From: Acidimicrobiaceae bacterium
GTDB taxonomy: Bacteria; Actinomycetota; Acidimicrobiia; Acidimicrobiales; UBA8592
DNA length: 64,000 nucleotides
Direction: 5' to 3'
Assembly (NCBI GenBank): GCA_024641655.1
Contig: JAHECR010000120.1
Coordinates: forward strand, 1 to 64,000
Shown here: positions 8,904-16,853 of the stretch, one piece after another
How the letters are laid out: each line of letters starts with the position of its first letter
Position numbering within the stretch: position 1 is the first letter of the stretch
The notes under the pieces: model-generated
Database searches by the model: none
What the model was told of the DNA's origin: nothing
Seen by the model: the letters and a program-made list of their open reading frames with translations, nothing else
Made by a program: the position numbers and the translations under genes

Positions 8904-9122
8904 ATGCTTGGGGGCAGGCTCACCGCGAACTTGGAGGCGCTCAGAACTCCACCGTCCTGCCCTGACCTCTATGTCGATGACGCGGATGCGTTGTGCCGGG
9001 AACGGAGCACAGCAGGCATCGATGGCCATCTGGTCGAGCCGTCCGATACGAGCTACGGGTTGCGCGGGGGCGCCTGTTTGGATCGCGACGCCAACTTGAT
9101 CAGGTTCGGGTCAAGAATCTGA
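8904..9122 (+). pseudogene. glyoxalase/bleomycin-resistance (VOC) C-terminal remnant
   Basis: The frame carries a recognisable VOC C-terminus: LYVDDADALCRERSTAGIDG, then HLVEPSDTSYGLR and LDRDANLIRFGS, matching the family's DTxYGxREGAxxDPDGNLIRFG ending. The N-terminal betaalphabetabetabeta half is missing and the sequence before codon 17 is unrelated. The G-R-E-G-A of the motif has become LRGGACLD. I treat it as a truncated, non-functional copy. Confidence 0.65.
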
Positions 9123-9132
9123 AATCCAATTG

Positions 9133-10093
9133 TCACTCGGCGTCCCACCAACCGCCGTTCGATGACGCTGGGACAATGCGACGCTCTCGGGTCTGGGTTG
9201 ACGCTTGCACAGTGGCTGCCCAGGCCCGGCCGAGCTCTGCGACGCTCGGGTGGCGCGCGTCGGGGTCGGGGTAAGTCGCGCGTACAGCGACATCGGACTG
9301 CGCCGGTGTGCCACGCCAACCGTCGACGGAGTCGAGGAGGTGGTGGATCGTCCGGCCGAGGCTGAACACGTTGGTTCGCTCGTCGATGATCGCGCCCCGC
9401 TGGAACTCTTCGGGAGCCATGTAGCTGGTCGACCCCGCCAGGCGATCTTCGCTCAAGGTGAACGGTCCTGGCCGGTAGTTGTCAAGATCGATCAGTCGCA
9501 TCGCTGCCGCCCCGAAGTCATAGAGCAGGCAGCCGTCGCAGAAGTCGACAGCCACGAAACCGACCGCGGCGATCGCTGCGTGAGCGTGCAGGACCCTCGT
9601 GATCGAGTCGCGGACGGCAGCCACCGGTTCGGTCCGGAACCGTTGGGGGCCGGAGCGGTCAGAACCCACGACGGTCGCGGCGTTGAGCACCTCACCGACG
9701 ACCCACGGATACACCAGCATCAACCCGGGTGACTCGAACCAGCGAAGCGGCGAACGATCACCGGATGGTGAACTGCTGCATGGAACTGCAACGCCGGTTC
9801 AACGATCGGGCGGCTTCTGCGCTCCGTGCGGTCTTGACGAACCACCGCCGGCCTCGCGCTTCGACGCGATACGACAGGCACCCCGAGTCCTGGCGATCAA
9901 AGACCAGGTCCGCTCCCTCAACGTCGAGCTCCTCGACGACCAGCGCCCCAGCGGCGTCCTCCCAAACAGCAGCGGTCACCCCTTCATCATGCATGACTGG
10001 CGCCAGCAACCACCGACCTCGGCAGCGCAGCGGACCCGCAGCGTCCTCGAAACAGAGCCAATCAGGGTGAGCCGTATCAGGCGCAGCCGCCAC
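9133..10093 (-). pseudogene. Ser/Thr-kinase-like phosphotransferase, two frameshifts
   Basis: The N-lobe is in one frame (10093 down to about 9790), with the VAIK-type lysine in RRWFVKTARS, and ends after SLNR. A second frame supplies ALQFHAAVHHPVIVRRFAGS (about 9790-9724). A third carries the C-lobe to 9133: LMLVYPWVVGEVLN, the catalytic/metal region FCDGCLLYDF and RLIDLDNYRPG, the SYMAPEEF activation end, and DERTNVFSLGRTI. Joined, these make one continuous small kinase of about 320 residues. Two indels of net opposite consequence break it. It is either a recent pseudogene or an assembly artefact; the family's protein substrates are unknown. Confidence 0.75.
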
Positions 10094-10121
10094 GCTCCAA
10101 CTGCACCCTTTCCCGTGAATT

Positions 10122-10167
10122 GGGTCCGCAGGCCGGTCGGAATCGGCGCAGGGATCCGACCCGCCCC
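10122..10167 (+). repeat. 46-bp near-perfect direct repeat, copy 2
   Basis: Matches 444-489 in the same orientation with three substitutions and no gaps. It lies just upstream (in minus-strand terms) of the kinase pseudogene start, at the right edge of the decayed block. The 290 bp that follow, to 10459, hold nothing I can identify. Confidence 0.7.
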
Positions 10168-10459
10168 GCCCTGATGCGTCCAGAGCGAGGAGTGCGCTTC
10201 TGGTGTCTCAGGGTCAGTTCTGGCTCAGTGACTCACCGGCTTAGCACCGAGGACCACATTCAAGCTGGCGCTTCGGCAGCGACGACATGCCCAGCGTGAC
10301 ATAACGAAATGGGGGCCGCACTGCCCTCGGCGATCCGGAACTCGGCGATGCGCCTGATCCGGGCTTCGATCACCTCGGGCGACTCACGAGCCGTCCCTGA
10401 GGCCGCACGGGCGGCAGACCTTGCCTCATTGGCTGACTTATCGGTGCGTGCCGCCCAGG

Positions 10460-11044
10460 TCAGGTCGGTTGGCCGCAGTCGGTGAACCAGGTGTATTGCC
10501 CGTCGACGAGTTTCCAGTGAAGTTCCTGGATAAGGGTCTGACTGTTGACGAGCCGGTTGACTTCGATAGCGGTGACGTCATCGATTGACGTGCTTACCTC
10601 GTCGGTGAGGTAGTTCCAGGGTCCGGGTACGCCCACGTCCCGGATGGTGATGTTCTGCTCGGCGGGGTCGATCGACTCAAGATATTTGAGGCACTGGTCG
10701 GCGCCGTAGCGGTCGATTGTTGCCTGGTTGAGTCGGGCCATAAGCGTTGCCGAATCGACTGTCTCCAAGGCGGTCGACAAGATCTCGAGGAAGGTCTCGG
10801 GGTCTTCGGTTGGGACGGGCGTCGTGGTGGGCATCGGCGTTGGAATGGGCAGGGTCGTCGAAGTAGGCACGGGGGGGGTCGGGGACCTGGTTGTGCCGGA
10901 CGTTGTCGTGGTCGTGGAGGTCGTCGGCGTCGCGACGTCACCTGTGGCGGGATCGTCGCCGCCCACGAAGACCCCTATGAGACCGCCCATGATGAGCATC
11001 ACGCCGATGCTCATCAGTACCCGACCAACTGTGGTGAGACTCAC
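10460..11044 (-). CDS. membrane-anchored protein with Thr/Pro-rich stalk
   Basis: A 194-residue protein. Residues 8-28 form one N-terminal transmembrane segment (RVLMSIGVMLIMGGLIGVFV). A low-complexity Thr/Pro/Ser stalk covers about 32-80 (many TTT and PTP units). A folded domain of about 110 residues follows (ETFLEILSTALETVDSATLM to the end) with two cysteines (DQCLKYL and TDCGQPT) that could form a disulfide. An N-in, C-out topology would expose the domain outside the membrane. The small alpha/beta domain resembles putative binding domains with an NTF2-like helix start, but I do not assign a family. It is divergent from the large protein at 11147 across 100 bp, so the two may share regulation. 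Confidence 0.65.
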   Translation of the reverse strand: MSLTTVGRVLMSIGVMLIMGGLIGVFVGGDDPATGDVATPTTSTTTTTSGTTRSPTPPVPTSTTLPIPTPMPTTTPVPTEDPETFLEILSTALETVDSATLMARLNQATIDRYGADQCLKYLESIDPAEQNITIRDVGVPGPWNYLTDEVSTSIDDVTAIEVNRLVNSQTLIQELHWKLVDGQYTWFTDCGQPT

Positions 11045-11146
11045 CGATCTCCTTCCATCGACTCCTTCCAGTGTTGTGCATCTCCGACCTCACTGCTCGA
11101 AGTGGGTAAGACTGACCGTCATACGAGCGAAGACAAAGGAATGGAC

Positions 11147-14100
11147 ATGCGCCCTCGACGTGGTTTCTCGGTCCTGAGCGTCGGTGTGCTCGCCGCCGTT
11201 CTGAGCGTCTCGGCGGTTGCGCCGACGCCTGCCGCCGGCCAGGGCGACCAAGTTCAACGCGGAGTGGGCCTTGAAGGGCTCCTCCAGTCGCTGGTCGATG
11301 GCGACAACCCGCTGATCACCCCTGTCGAGTCGACCGAGGTGACCTCGCCGCTGGGTGGAACGACCGCCGACACACCCGGAACCGCGACACTGACGGGGAC
11401 CTTCGAGTTCACGGCTAACGTCGGGCGATTCGAGGCCCCGGCCGATCTCGACTTCGACGGCAACGTGGACATTCCCGCCGATCTCGAGCGTCTCATGACT
11501 GGAGCTGGCGGCTTCGAAGCAGCGGTCCTCGACGGTGTGCTCTCTCCGACTCTGGAGCGCACGGCCCCGGTTTTCGAAGGATCGCCAGTTTCGGTGTTCG
11601 ATCGACTCCATCTCGACCCGACCGACGGCGGAGTCCAAGATTTCAACGGTACGCCCATCCGGATCGCGGGCGACATGAACGGCAACGTCCCGACACTGGG
11701 GGTCGTGGACATCTGGGGCGGGACGTTCGCCGGCCCCCTTCCGCCGGACCTCAGCTGCAAGGGCGACATTCACGAGTTCGGCAGAGCGTTCCTGGTACCG
11801 GGTGGGAAACCTTGGGTGCCTCAAGTCGCGGTGAACGACACATTCCGCGACGTCTCGAACGCGGTCGTGACCCGCTGCAACAACGGCTTCTGGTATGTCG
11901 ACTCGCTCGTCAACAACGGATCGTCGTTCTCGTCGACGCCAACGAACTCCTTTTCGCTGGTGTGGCCCACCGGATGGGTCACGTTCACCGACCGGCGCGA
12001 AACGGCGACGATCGTGCAGGACCGGATGTTCGCCTTCCGTACCCCGCTGGTGGGCGGCTATCAGCAGTCCAACACTTTCCAGACCACCGAGCCGGCATAC
12101 CCAGGGCTGCGCATGCCAACCGGGCCGTTCCTCGTTGGCACGCCGGTGGCTACCGAGTTCGGCCCGTTCGCCTTCGATATTGACCTGACGCTTGATCCCG
12201 GCGCCCCGATTGGTTGTCCGCCCGGTTGGTCGGCGCCCTACGAGCTGTTCGTCGATCGCTCCAGCCAGCCCGGTGCCAACGACGTGGTGCTCCACCAGTT
12301 CCCCAGCGGCCAACTCACCATTGGCGTTGCGCTCCTCAGTGCCGACGGCAACCTGCGCGTCGAGACCGAAGGCACCGGTGACGGCTACCACGAGATGTTC
12401 GTTCTCGACGGCGGAGACCGATCGAGCTACGTCTACTCCCCCGATGGCTTCGTATGCCCCTACGGGCTCGACTGGGTCGCCCAGCAGTCCGTGGCTGAGG
12501 CCCTCACGGGTTCCGGTCTCGGTCCGGTCGTTGCTCCCGAGGAAGAGGGACCCGCTGCGACCGAGCAGCCCGGTCAGGCGACCCCCCAGGTCGATGGGAG
12601 CGCGACCGGCCCGACAGAGGGAACCGCGACGGAATCCGACGACGGCCTTCCTTGGGAGCCGATCGCGATTGGGCTGGGCTTGTTGTTCCTCACTATCGGT
12701 TTCGGCATCACGCGGACCCGGGGGAAGGACCGCTCGCCCTCGCCGACCGCACCGGCAACGGTCGCGTCGACGACGGGACCGACGAGGACAACAACCATCA
12801 CAGTGATGGCGGAAGGACGCTGCGAGCGGCTCCGTCGGCTGTACGCACAAGCTCAGGCCGATGCCGATGCGAAACGCCGCGACGCCACCGACGCGCAGAC
12901 TGCTGCCGAGTCGGCCGGGGAATCCGAAGACGCGGCCAACGCAGCTGCAGGCAACGCGGACCAGGCCGCCGAGGACGCGAAAACCGCTCGTGAACGGGCC
13001 GAACGCGACCGCGACCGGCCTCCGGCCGGCGAGGAGGACGCCTGGATCGAGGACAGCACGACCGGTGAGCGCATCACCGGCCGCGATCTTCGGCTCCGGC
13101 GCGAAGCAGCCGCGGAAGCGTGGGACGACTACCGAGCCGACCCGTCGCCAGAATCGGCCGACCAGACCCAGCAGGACTGGAAGGACCTCGATGGCGACGG
13201 CGCTCGTGTGGGCCGCCGCGCCGCCGACGACGCCGACCAGGCGGCCCGCCAAGCCGCACTGGACGCGGCAACGACAGCCGAGACCGCCGCCAACGACGCG
13301 AAAAGCGAAGCCGATCAGGCCTTGAGCGAAGCGGAGAAGGCGAGCGGGGATGCACGCGCCCAAGCCGCCCGAGCGGAGCAGGAGGCCACCGAGGCCGAGA
13401 CGCGAGCAGCAACCCTGAAGCGTCAGCTCGACGAGTGTCTGGCAATGACCGGCGGAACACCGACCCGCTGGGGTGGCCCGATGGGTCTGAGCGAGGATTG
13501 CGACGGCGGTTGCTTCCCCGAAGGAAATGTCGAGCGACGCGTCCTGGACACGTTCGACCGCACTGTCAAGGTCAACCACTGGGTGACCGTGCGGCCAACA
13601 TCTGACGCCCGTTCCGAAGCCCGTCGCCTCTCGGGCGAGCTGAGGTGGTGGCGCGACATGTTCGCCACCACCTCATCGGCGATCAACGTCGCCGGCGCGC
13701 TCAAGGGACTGGTCACTCGCACAGCCAAAGACGCGGTCGAGACCGCTGTCTCGGGAGCTTCGGTGGTCGCTGGTGAGAAGCTCGACATCGACATTCCGAC
13801 CACGATCTACCAAGTCCCGGTCGTGGCCCTGGAGGGCGCAGCAGCCGCATCGGCCGCGATCATCGACAAGTGGGGCGAGTGGATCGAGCGGAACCACGTC
13901 GAATGGGTGGCCGAATGGGGCTACCAGATCCGTGACTGCAAGCTCGCCTGGGTCGAGATCTGGAAGTGCGAGGACGGGGTCAAGAACTGTGTCGAACGCG
14001 TCCTCGAAGTGGATATCAGCGCCCCCCGGCTCACCGGCGCAGTCAATACCGAGACCTATCAACCGAATGAGAACTGGAGACCACGAGTCGACGGGCTAAC

Positions 14101-14188
14101 CCACACCCACGCGACCCGCGTCCAATCCGACAGCCAACTCCTGACCGAGTTCATGCAGAAGCACGCGGTCGGCCCGTGCGGCGGCTAG
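11147..14188 (+). CDS. large envelope protein: secreted domain, one TM, Ala-rich coiled coil
   Basis: A 1013-residue protein not recognised as any named family. The start at 11147 gives AAAGGA six bases upstream and a signal peptide (RGFSVLSVGVLAAVLSVSAV, cleavage near TPAAGQG). Residues about 30-480 are a mixed, Cys-poor extracellular region. A transmembrane segment at about 506-522 (AIGLGLLFLTIGFGI) is followed by TRTRGK. Residues about 554-765 are highly charged and Ala-rich with heptad character (EKASGDARAQAARAEQEATE). The last 120 residues contain four cysteines (CKLAWVEIWKCEDGVKNC and PCGG). With a cleaved signal and a stop-transfer helix, the coiled coil should be cytoplasmic. This suggests a receptor or scaffold coupling surface and cytoplasm; that is inference. 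Confidence 0.7.
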   Translation: MRPRRGFSVLSVGVLAAVLSVSAVAPTPAAGQGDQVQRGVGLEGLLQSLVDGDNPLITPVESTEVTSPLGGTTADTPGTATLTGTFEFTANVGRFEAPADLDFDGNVDIPADLERLMTGAGGFEAAVLDGVLSPTLERTAPVFEGSPVSVFDRLHLDPTDGGVQDFNGTPIRIAGDMNGNVPTLGVVDIWGGTFAGPLPPDLSCKGDIHEFGRAFLVPGGKPWVPQVAVNDTFRDVSNAVVTRCNNGFWYVDSLVNNGSSFSSTPTNSFSLVWPTGWVTFTDRRETATIVQDRMFAFRTPLVGGYQQSNTFQTTEPAYPGLRMPTGPFLVGTPVATEFGPFAFDIDLTLDPGAPIGCPPGWSAPYELFVDRSSQPGANDVVLHQFPSGQLTIGVALLSADGNLRVETEGTGDGYHEMFVLDGGDRSSYVYSPDGFVCPYGLDWVAQQSVAEALTGSGLGPVVAPEEEGPAATEQPGQATPQVDGSATGPTEGTATESDDGLPWEPIAIGLGLLFLTIGFGITRTRGKDRSPSPTAPATVASTTGPTRTTTITVMAEGRCERLRRLYAQAQADADAKRRDATDAQTAAESAGESEDAANAAAGNADQAAEDAKTARERAERDRDRPPAGEEDAWIEDSTTGERITGRDLRLRREAAAEAWDDYRADPSPESADQTQQDWKDLDGDGARVGRRAADDADQAARQAALDAATTAETAANDAKSEADQALSEAEKASGDARAQAARAEQEATEAETRAATLKRQLDECLAMTGGTPTRWGGPMGLSEDCDGGCFPEGNVERRVLDTFDRTVKVNHWVTVRPTSDARSEARRLSGELRWWRDMFATTSSAINVAGALKGLVTRTAKDAVETAVSGASVVAGEKLDIDIPTTIYQVPVVALEGAAAASAAIIDKWGEWIERNHVEWVAEWGYQIRDCKLAWVEIWKCEDGVKNCVERVLEVDISAPRLTGAVNTETYQPNENWRPRVDGLTHTHATRVQSDSQLLTEFMQKHAVGPCGG

Positions 14189-14368
14189 CGGGCCGTTTAC
14201 GAACTTCTGATTGCTCCTCGCCTTCTCGTCGGGGGCGAAGGGAATGGGGGGGTCCTCGGAACCCGGGGGATGCCGCCGACATTGCCGGGTAGGGAGTTGT
14301 TCGGCGTTGAGGTCGTGGCTTGCGGGCGTTACCTGAAGGTCGCTTCATGAACAGATGGGAACGGGCCG

Positions 14369-15382
14369 TCAGTTTGGGGGTGAGCGACGGTTGAGCGCGG
14401 TGAGTGGGACGTCGAGGCGCAGGGTTCGGTGTTGGGGCACGAAGCATTCGCGGTCGGTGCAGGCTTGGTACCGGACGGTGAGGTCGAGTCCGAACGAGTC
14501 GCCTTCGACGACGCCGTTGCTGATCGTTGCTGTGACCCGAATCGGGCCGGGTTCGAACACCGCAAGTTCGTGGTCGATCCCTTCGACGTGGAACGGACGT
14601 GTTGGTGGGTAGTGCGGTTCGCTCACGCGGACGCGTTCCGGGGCGGAGATGGTGACCTCGGTCGCGACGAGCCCGTCGGGCACGGGCTGACCGTAGAGGT
14701 GGAGGCCATCGTCTAGGTCGATGTCGACGTAGAGAGTGGCCATCTCGGCGAAAACCATCGAGTCTGCGCCGAGCGCGGCGCTGATCGCGACCCCGTCACT
14801 TTGGGCGTGGGCGTGGGGGTGGTTGTCGATGCCGAAGTCGACGCCGAAGCCGTCGCGCAGCACCGTCAGCGCTGACGGCCGGCTGCGGTAGTTCGCGAAG
14901 AACAGCTTCTCTTCGACATACCCGTCGGTGCCGATCACGTAGGTACCGGGAAACGCGATGCCGTAGAAGGGCTCGTCGGGCGCGATCAGCGTATTCAGGA
15001 CGCCGGTGGCCTCGATCGCCGTGTGATCGGGATCTGCCAGGAGCGCGAAGGCGATGCCCTGTTCGGCGGCGAAGGCGGCCTGCGCGTCGACCGGATCGTT
15101 GGAGATCGCGAACACCGCGACGTTGGCGGCCTCGAAGCGGGCGAGGTTGCGTTGCAGCTGCACGAGCTGCGAGCGGCAGAACGGTCACCACTGCAACGAA
15201 CGATGAAACAGCACAAGCGCGCGGCGGTTCCCCCGCGCAATGTCGACGTTCACCCAGTTCGCGTGCTGATCCTGCAGAGTGAGATCAGGCAGGCGATCAC
15301 CGATACCAGGTCCCGACGCGAAGTCCTCCGAGGCGGGGCGTCGCTGCGTTGGTGGGAGTTCGTTGCTGGGTTCGGCGGGCAT
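14369..15382 (-). CDS. predicted selenoprotein: redoxin (UxxC) fused to DsbD-alpha-like domain
   Basis: Reading through one in-frame TGA (15185-15187) gives a continuous 337-residue protein. The first 65 residues have the AhpC/TSA-redoxin opening (GDRLPDLTLQDQHANWVNVD, then ALVLFHRSLQW). The TGA then falls exactly where the family has the first active-site Cys, followed by PFCRSQLVQLQRNLARF, so the motif is W-U66-P-F-C69. The thioredoxin fold continues to about 190 (FPGTYVIGTDGYVEEKLFF). Residues 215-330 resemble the N-terminal domain of DsbD, with a C308-x4-C313 pair (CTDREC). A ribosome site (AGGAAAGG) precedes the ATG at 15382. It follows the TetR gene by 45 bp. No TGG-to-TGA reading explains it, because the preceding Trp is present. 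The alternative is a nonsense mutation at the catalytic codon. If TGA is read as stop, only a 65-residue fragment is made. Confidence 0.75.
15154..15170 (-). promoter_or_regulatory. candidate bacterial SECIS hairpin
   Basis: Directly downstream of the TGA on the coding strand, GCAGCT-CGTGC-AGCTGC forms a perfect 6-bp stem with a 5-nt loop. The stem begins 15 nt and the loop 20 nt after the TGA. The loop's second base is G, followed by U. Bacterial SECIS elements bound by SelB are expected about 16-37 nt (UGA to apical loop) downstream with a G in the first two loop positions, so this one fits. Confidence 0.55.
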
Positions 15383-15427
15383 GTGAACGCCTTTCCTGGT
15401 GGTGATCGCGACGTGGTGGAGCGCTGC

Positions 15428-16024
15428 TTACGCCTCGAAGAGCCGCCGAGCGGTAGCGGCGAGGGTGGCGAGATGCGCGGGGTCACCGCTGGCCTTCGCG
15501 AGGACCATGCGTCCCTCCATCAAGGCGACGAACTCGACGGCTGCTGCCTCAGGGTCGAGGTCGCTGCGAAGCTCACCAGTGCTGACGCCACGATCGAGCG
15601 CTTCGGCGACGATTGCGGCCATGGCGTCGAATACCGCAGCGACCTGCGCGCGGATGAGGTGGTCGTGGGAGGCGAGCTCGACCGCGAAGTTCCCGAACCG
15701 ACACCCCACCACAGGACCCCCGGCGTTCACGATGCCGACCAGGTGCGCTGCGAGGGTAGAGCTGTATCGCTCGATCGCTTCGAGCGCCCCGAGATCGGCG
15801 TCGGCGAATATCGGCAGGAAGAGCCGATCCCGGGTGCGCTCCCAGGCCCGTTCGAGCATCGCCAACGCAAGCGCCTGCTTGGAGTCGAAGAAATGGTAGA
15901 AGCTGCCCTTCTTCACGTCAGCGGCAACGCAGAGCTCAGCGACACCAACGGCTTCATAGCCCCTCTGGTACATGAGCGCGTCCGCCGCATCGAGGAGTCG
16001 GTCACGCGTCGCAGTCGCAGACAT
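15428..16024 (-). CDS. TetR-family transcriptional regulator
   Basis: A 198-residue protein with an N-terminal TetR HTH (RDRLLDAADALMYQRGYEAV, then VAELCVAADVKKGSFYHFFD with the KGSFYHFF recognition helix). A helical ligand domain (about 70-198) contains GPVVGCRFGNFAVELASHD, as in the AcuR/NemR-like subgroup where a Cys near this point can sense electrophiles; C108 here is a candidate. It is divergent from the DsbA-like gene at 16068 and in line with the predicted selenoprotein downstream, so it probably controls both. A candidate operator lies between the divergent starts. Confidence 0.9.
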   Translation of the reverse strand: MSATATRDRLLDAADALMYQRGYEAVGVAELCVAADVKKGSFYHFFDSKQALALAMLERAWERTRDRLFLPIFADADLGALEAIERYSSTLAAHLVGIVNAGGPVVGCRFGNFAVELASHDHLIRAQVAAVFDAMAAIVAEALDRGVSTGELRSDLDPEAAAVEFVALMEGRMVLAKASGDPAHLATLAATARRLFEA

Positions 16025-16034
16025 GCCATCATCA

Positions 16035-16053
16035 TAGTTGACCGACCGTCTAG
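16035..16053. promoter_or_regulatory. candidate TetR operator
   Basis: TAGTTGACCGACCGTCTAG lies in the 43-bp gap between the divergent TetR and DsbA-like starts. Its core GACCGACCGTC is palindromic at 8 of 11 positions and has the GAC...GTC arms common in operators of this TetR subgroup. It would overlap the promoters of both genes. Confidence 0.4.
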
Positions 16054-16067
16054 CCAGGAGTGCTGTT

Positions 16068-16718
16068 GTGCAACCCGTGAAGTTCTACTTCGATCCCGGC
16101 TGCCCCTGGTGCTACCAAACCTCGAAGTGGGCAAAACGCCTCGAGCACCTCGAAGAGATCAGCCTGGACTGGGGCGTGTTTTCCCTCCAGGTCCTCAACC
16201 TCGACGAAGGTGTCGACCCGATGAGCCTGCTCGCGACGGGGAGCCCACAACTCCGTACCGCCATCGCCATCGCTCGAACACATGGATCCAAAGCGATCGG
16301 CCCCTACTACACCGAGCTGGGGGCCCGCACCTTCGAACAGTCCAAACCCGTCGACCGTGACCGAACCCATGACCTGATCCGCGACGCCCTCGCCGCCGCG
16401 GGCCTCGCTCGAGCGCTGCTCGACGATGCGCTCGCCGATGACTCAACCTGGCGCGAGGTCGTTGACACCACCGCTGCGTTGCATGAACAAGTCGGTGACG
16501 TCGGCGTCCCCACCATCGTCCTTGACGGCGGCGACGGGCCCGCCATCTTCGGGCCCGTGATCGTGACCCAGCCCAACGACGCCGACGCCATCGAGCTCTG
16601 GCGCCACACCGAATGGCTCACGCGTTACAGCAACTTCGCCGAACTCAAACGCAAACGCAGCGGCGGCCCCGACCTACCACTCATGGACCACTACCGCCGG
16701 CAACGCCAACAAAGCTGA
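16068..16718 (+). CDS. DsbA/FrnE-family thiol oxidoreductase
   Basis: A 216-residue cytoplasmic thioredoxin-fold protein of the DsbA-like/2-hydroxychromene-2-carboxylate isomerase superfamily. It opens VKFYFDPGCPWCYQTSKW, with the CPWC redox motif at residues 12-15, has an inserted helical domain (about 60-150), and the cis-Pro loop is GVPTIVLDGG. The GTG at 16068 was chosen because AGGAG lies seven bases upstream; an earlier TTG at 16038 would overlap the operator. No signal peptide is visible. With the divergent TetR and the Sec-redoxin it forms a small thiol-redox locus. The substrate is unknown; mycothiol or bacillithiol adduct handling is possible but unproven. Confidence 0.85.
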   Translation: MQPVKFYFDPGCPWCYQTSKWAKRLEHLEEISLDWGVFSLQVLNLDEGVDPMSLLATGSPQLRTAIAIARTHGSKAIGPYYTELGARTFEQSKPVDRDRTHDLIRDALAAAGLARALLDDALADDSTWREVVDTTAALHEQVGDVGVPTIVLDGGDGPAIFGPVIVTQPNDADAIELWRHTEWLTRYSNFAELKRKRSGGPDLPLMDHYRRQRQQS

Positions 16719-16853
16719 ACCGCCCCCATCCCCACACTGCGCGCGACCTCCTCGGCAACCCAGCGGTGCCTGCCGGTTCCAGAAGGGCAAGCGTCGAATA
16801 AGGCCGGCGCGAGGTTGGTTGGCCGATCCGGACGGCAGCCGGCGAGGATCTGT

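Noticed and set aside
11090-13579. Long open frame of 829 codons on the minus strand
   Set aside because: It is antisense to the large envelope protein and has Arg/Gly-rich, low-information composition typical of GC-rich shadow frames. The plus-strand gene has a signal peptide, TM and ribosome site.
15185-15187. TGA read as tryptophan in the redoxin (alternative genetic code)
   Set aside because: Genes throughout the window end at ordinary TGA codons, and Trp in this motif is already present as the preceding TGG. The position aligns with Cys.
15185-15382. A separate 65-codon gene ending at the TGA, with a second gene starting at GTG 15163
   Set aside because: Neither half makes a complete thioredoxin fold, and the two join in frame without a gap in the family pattern.
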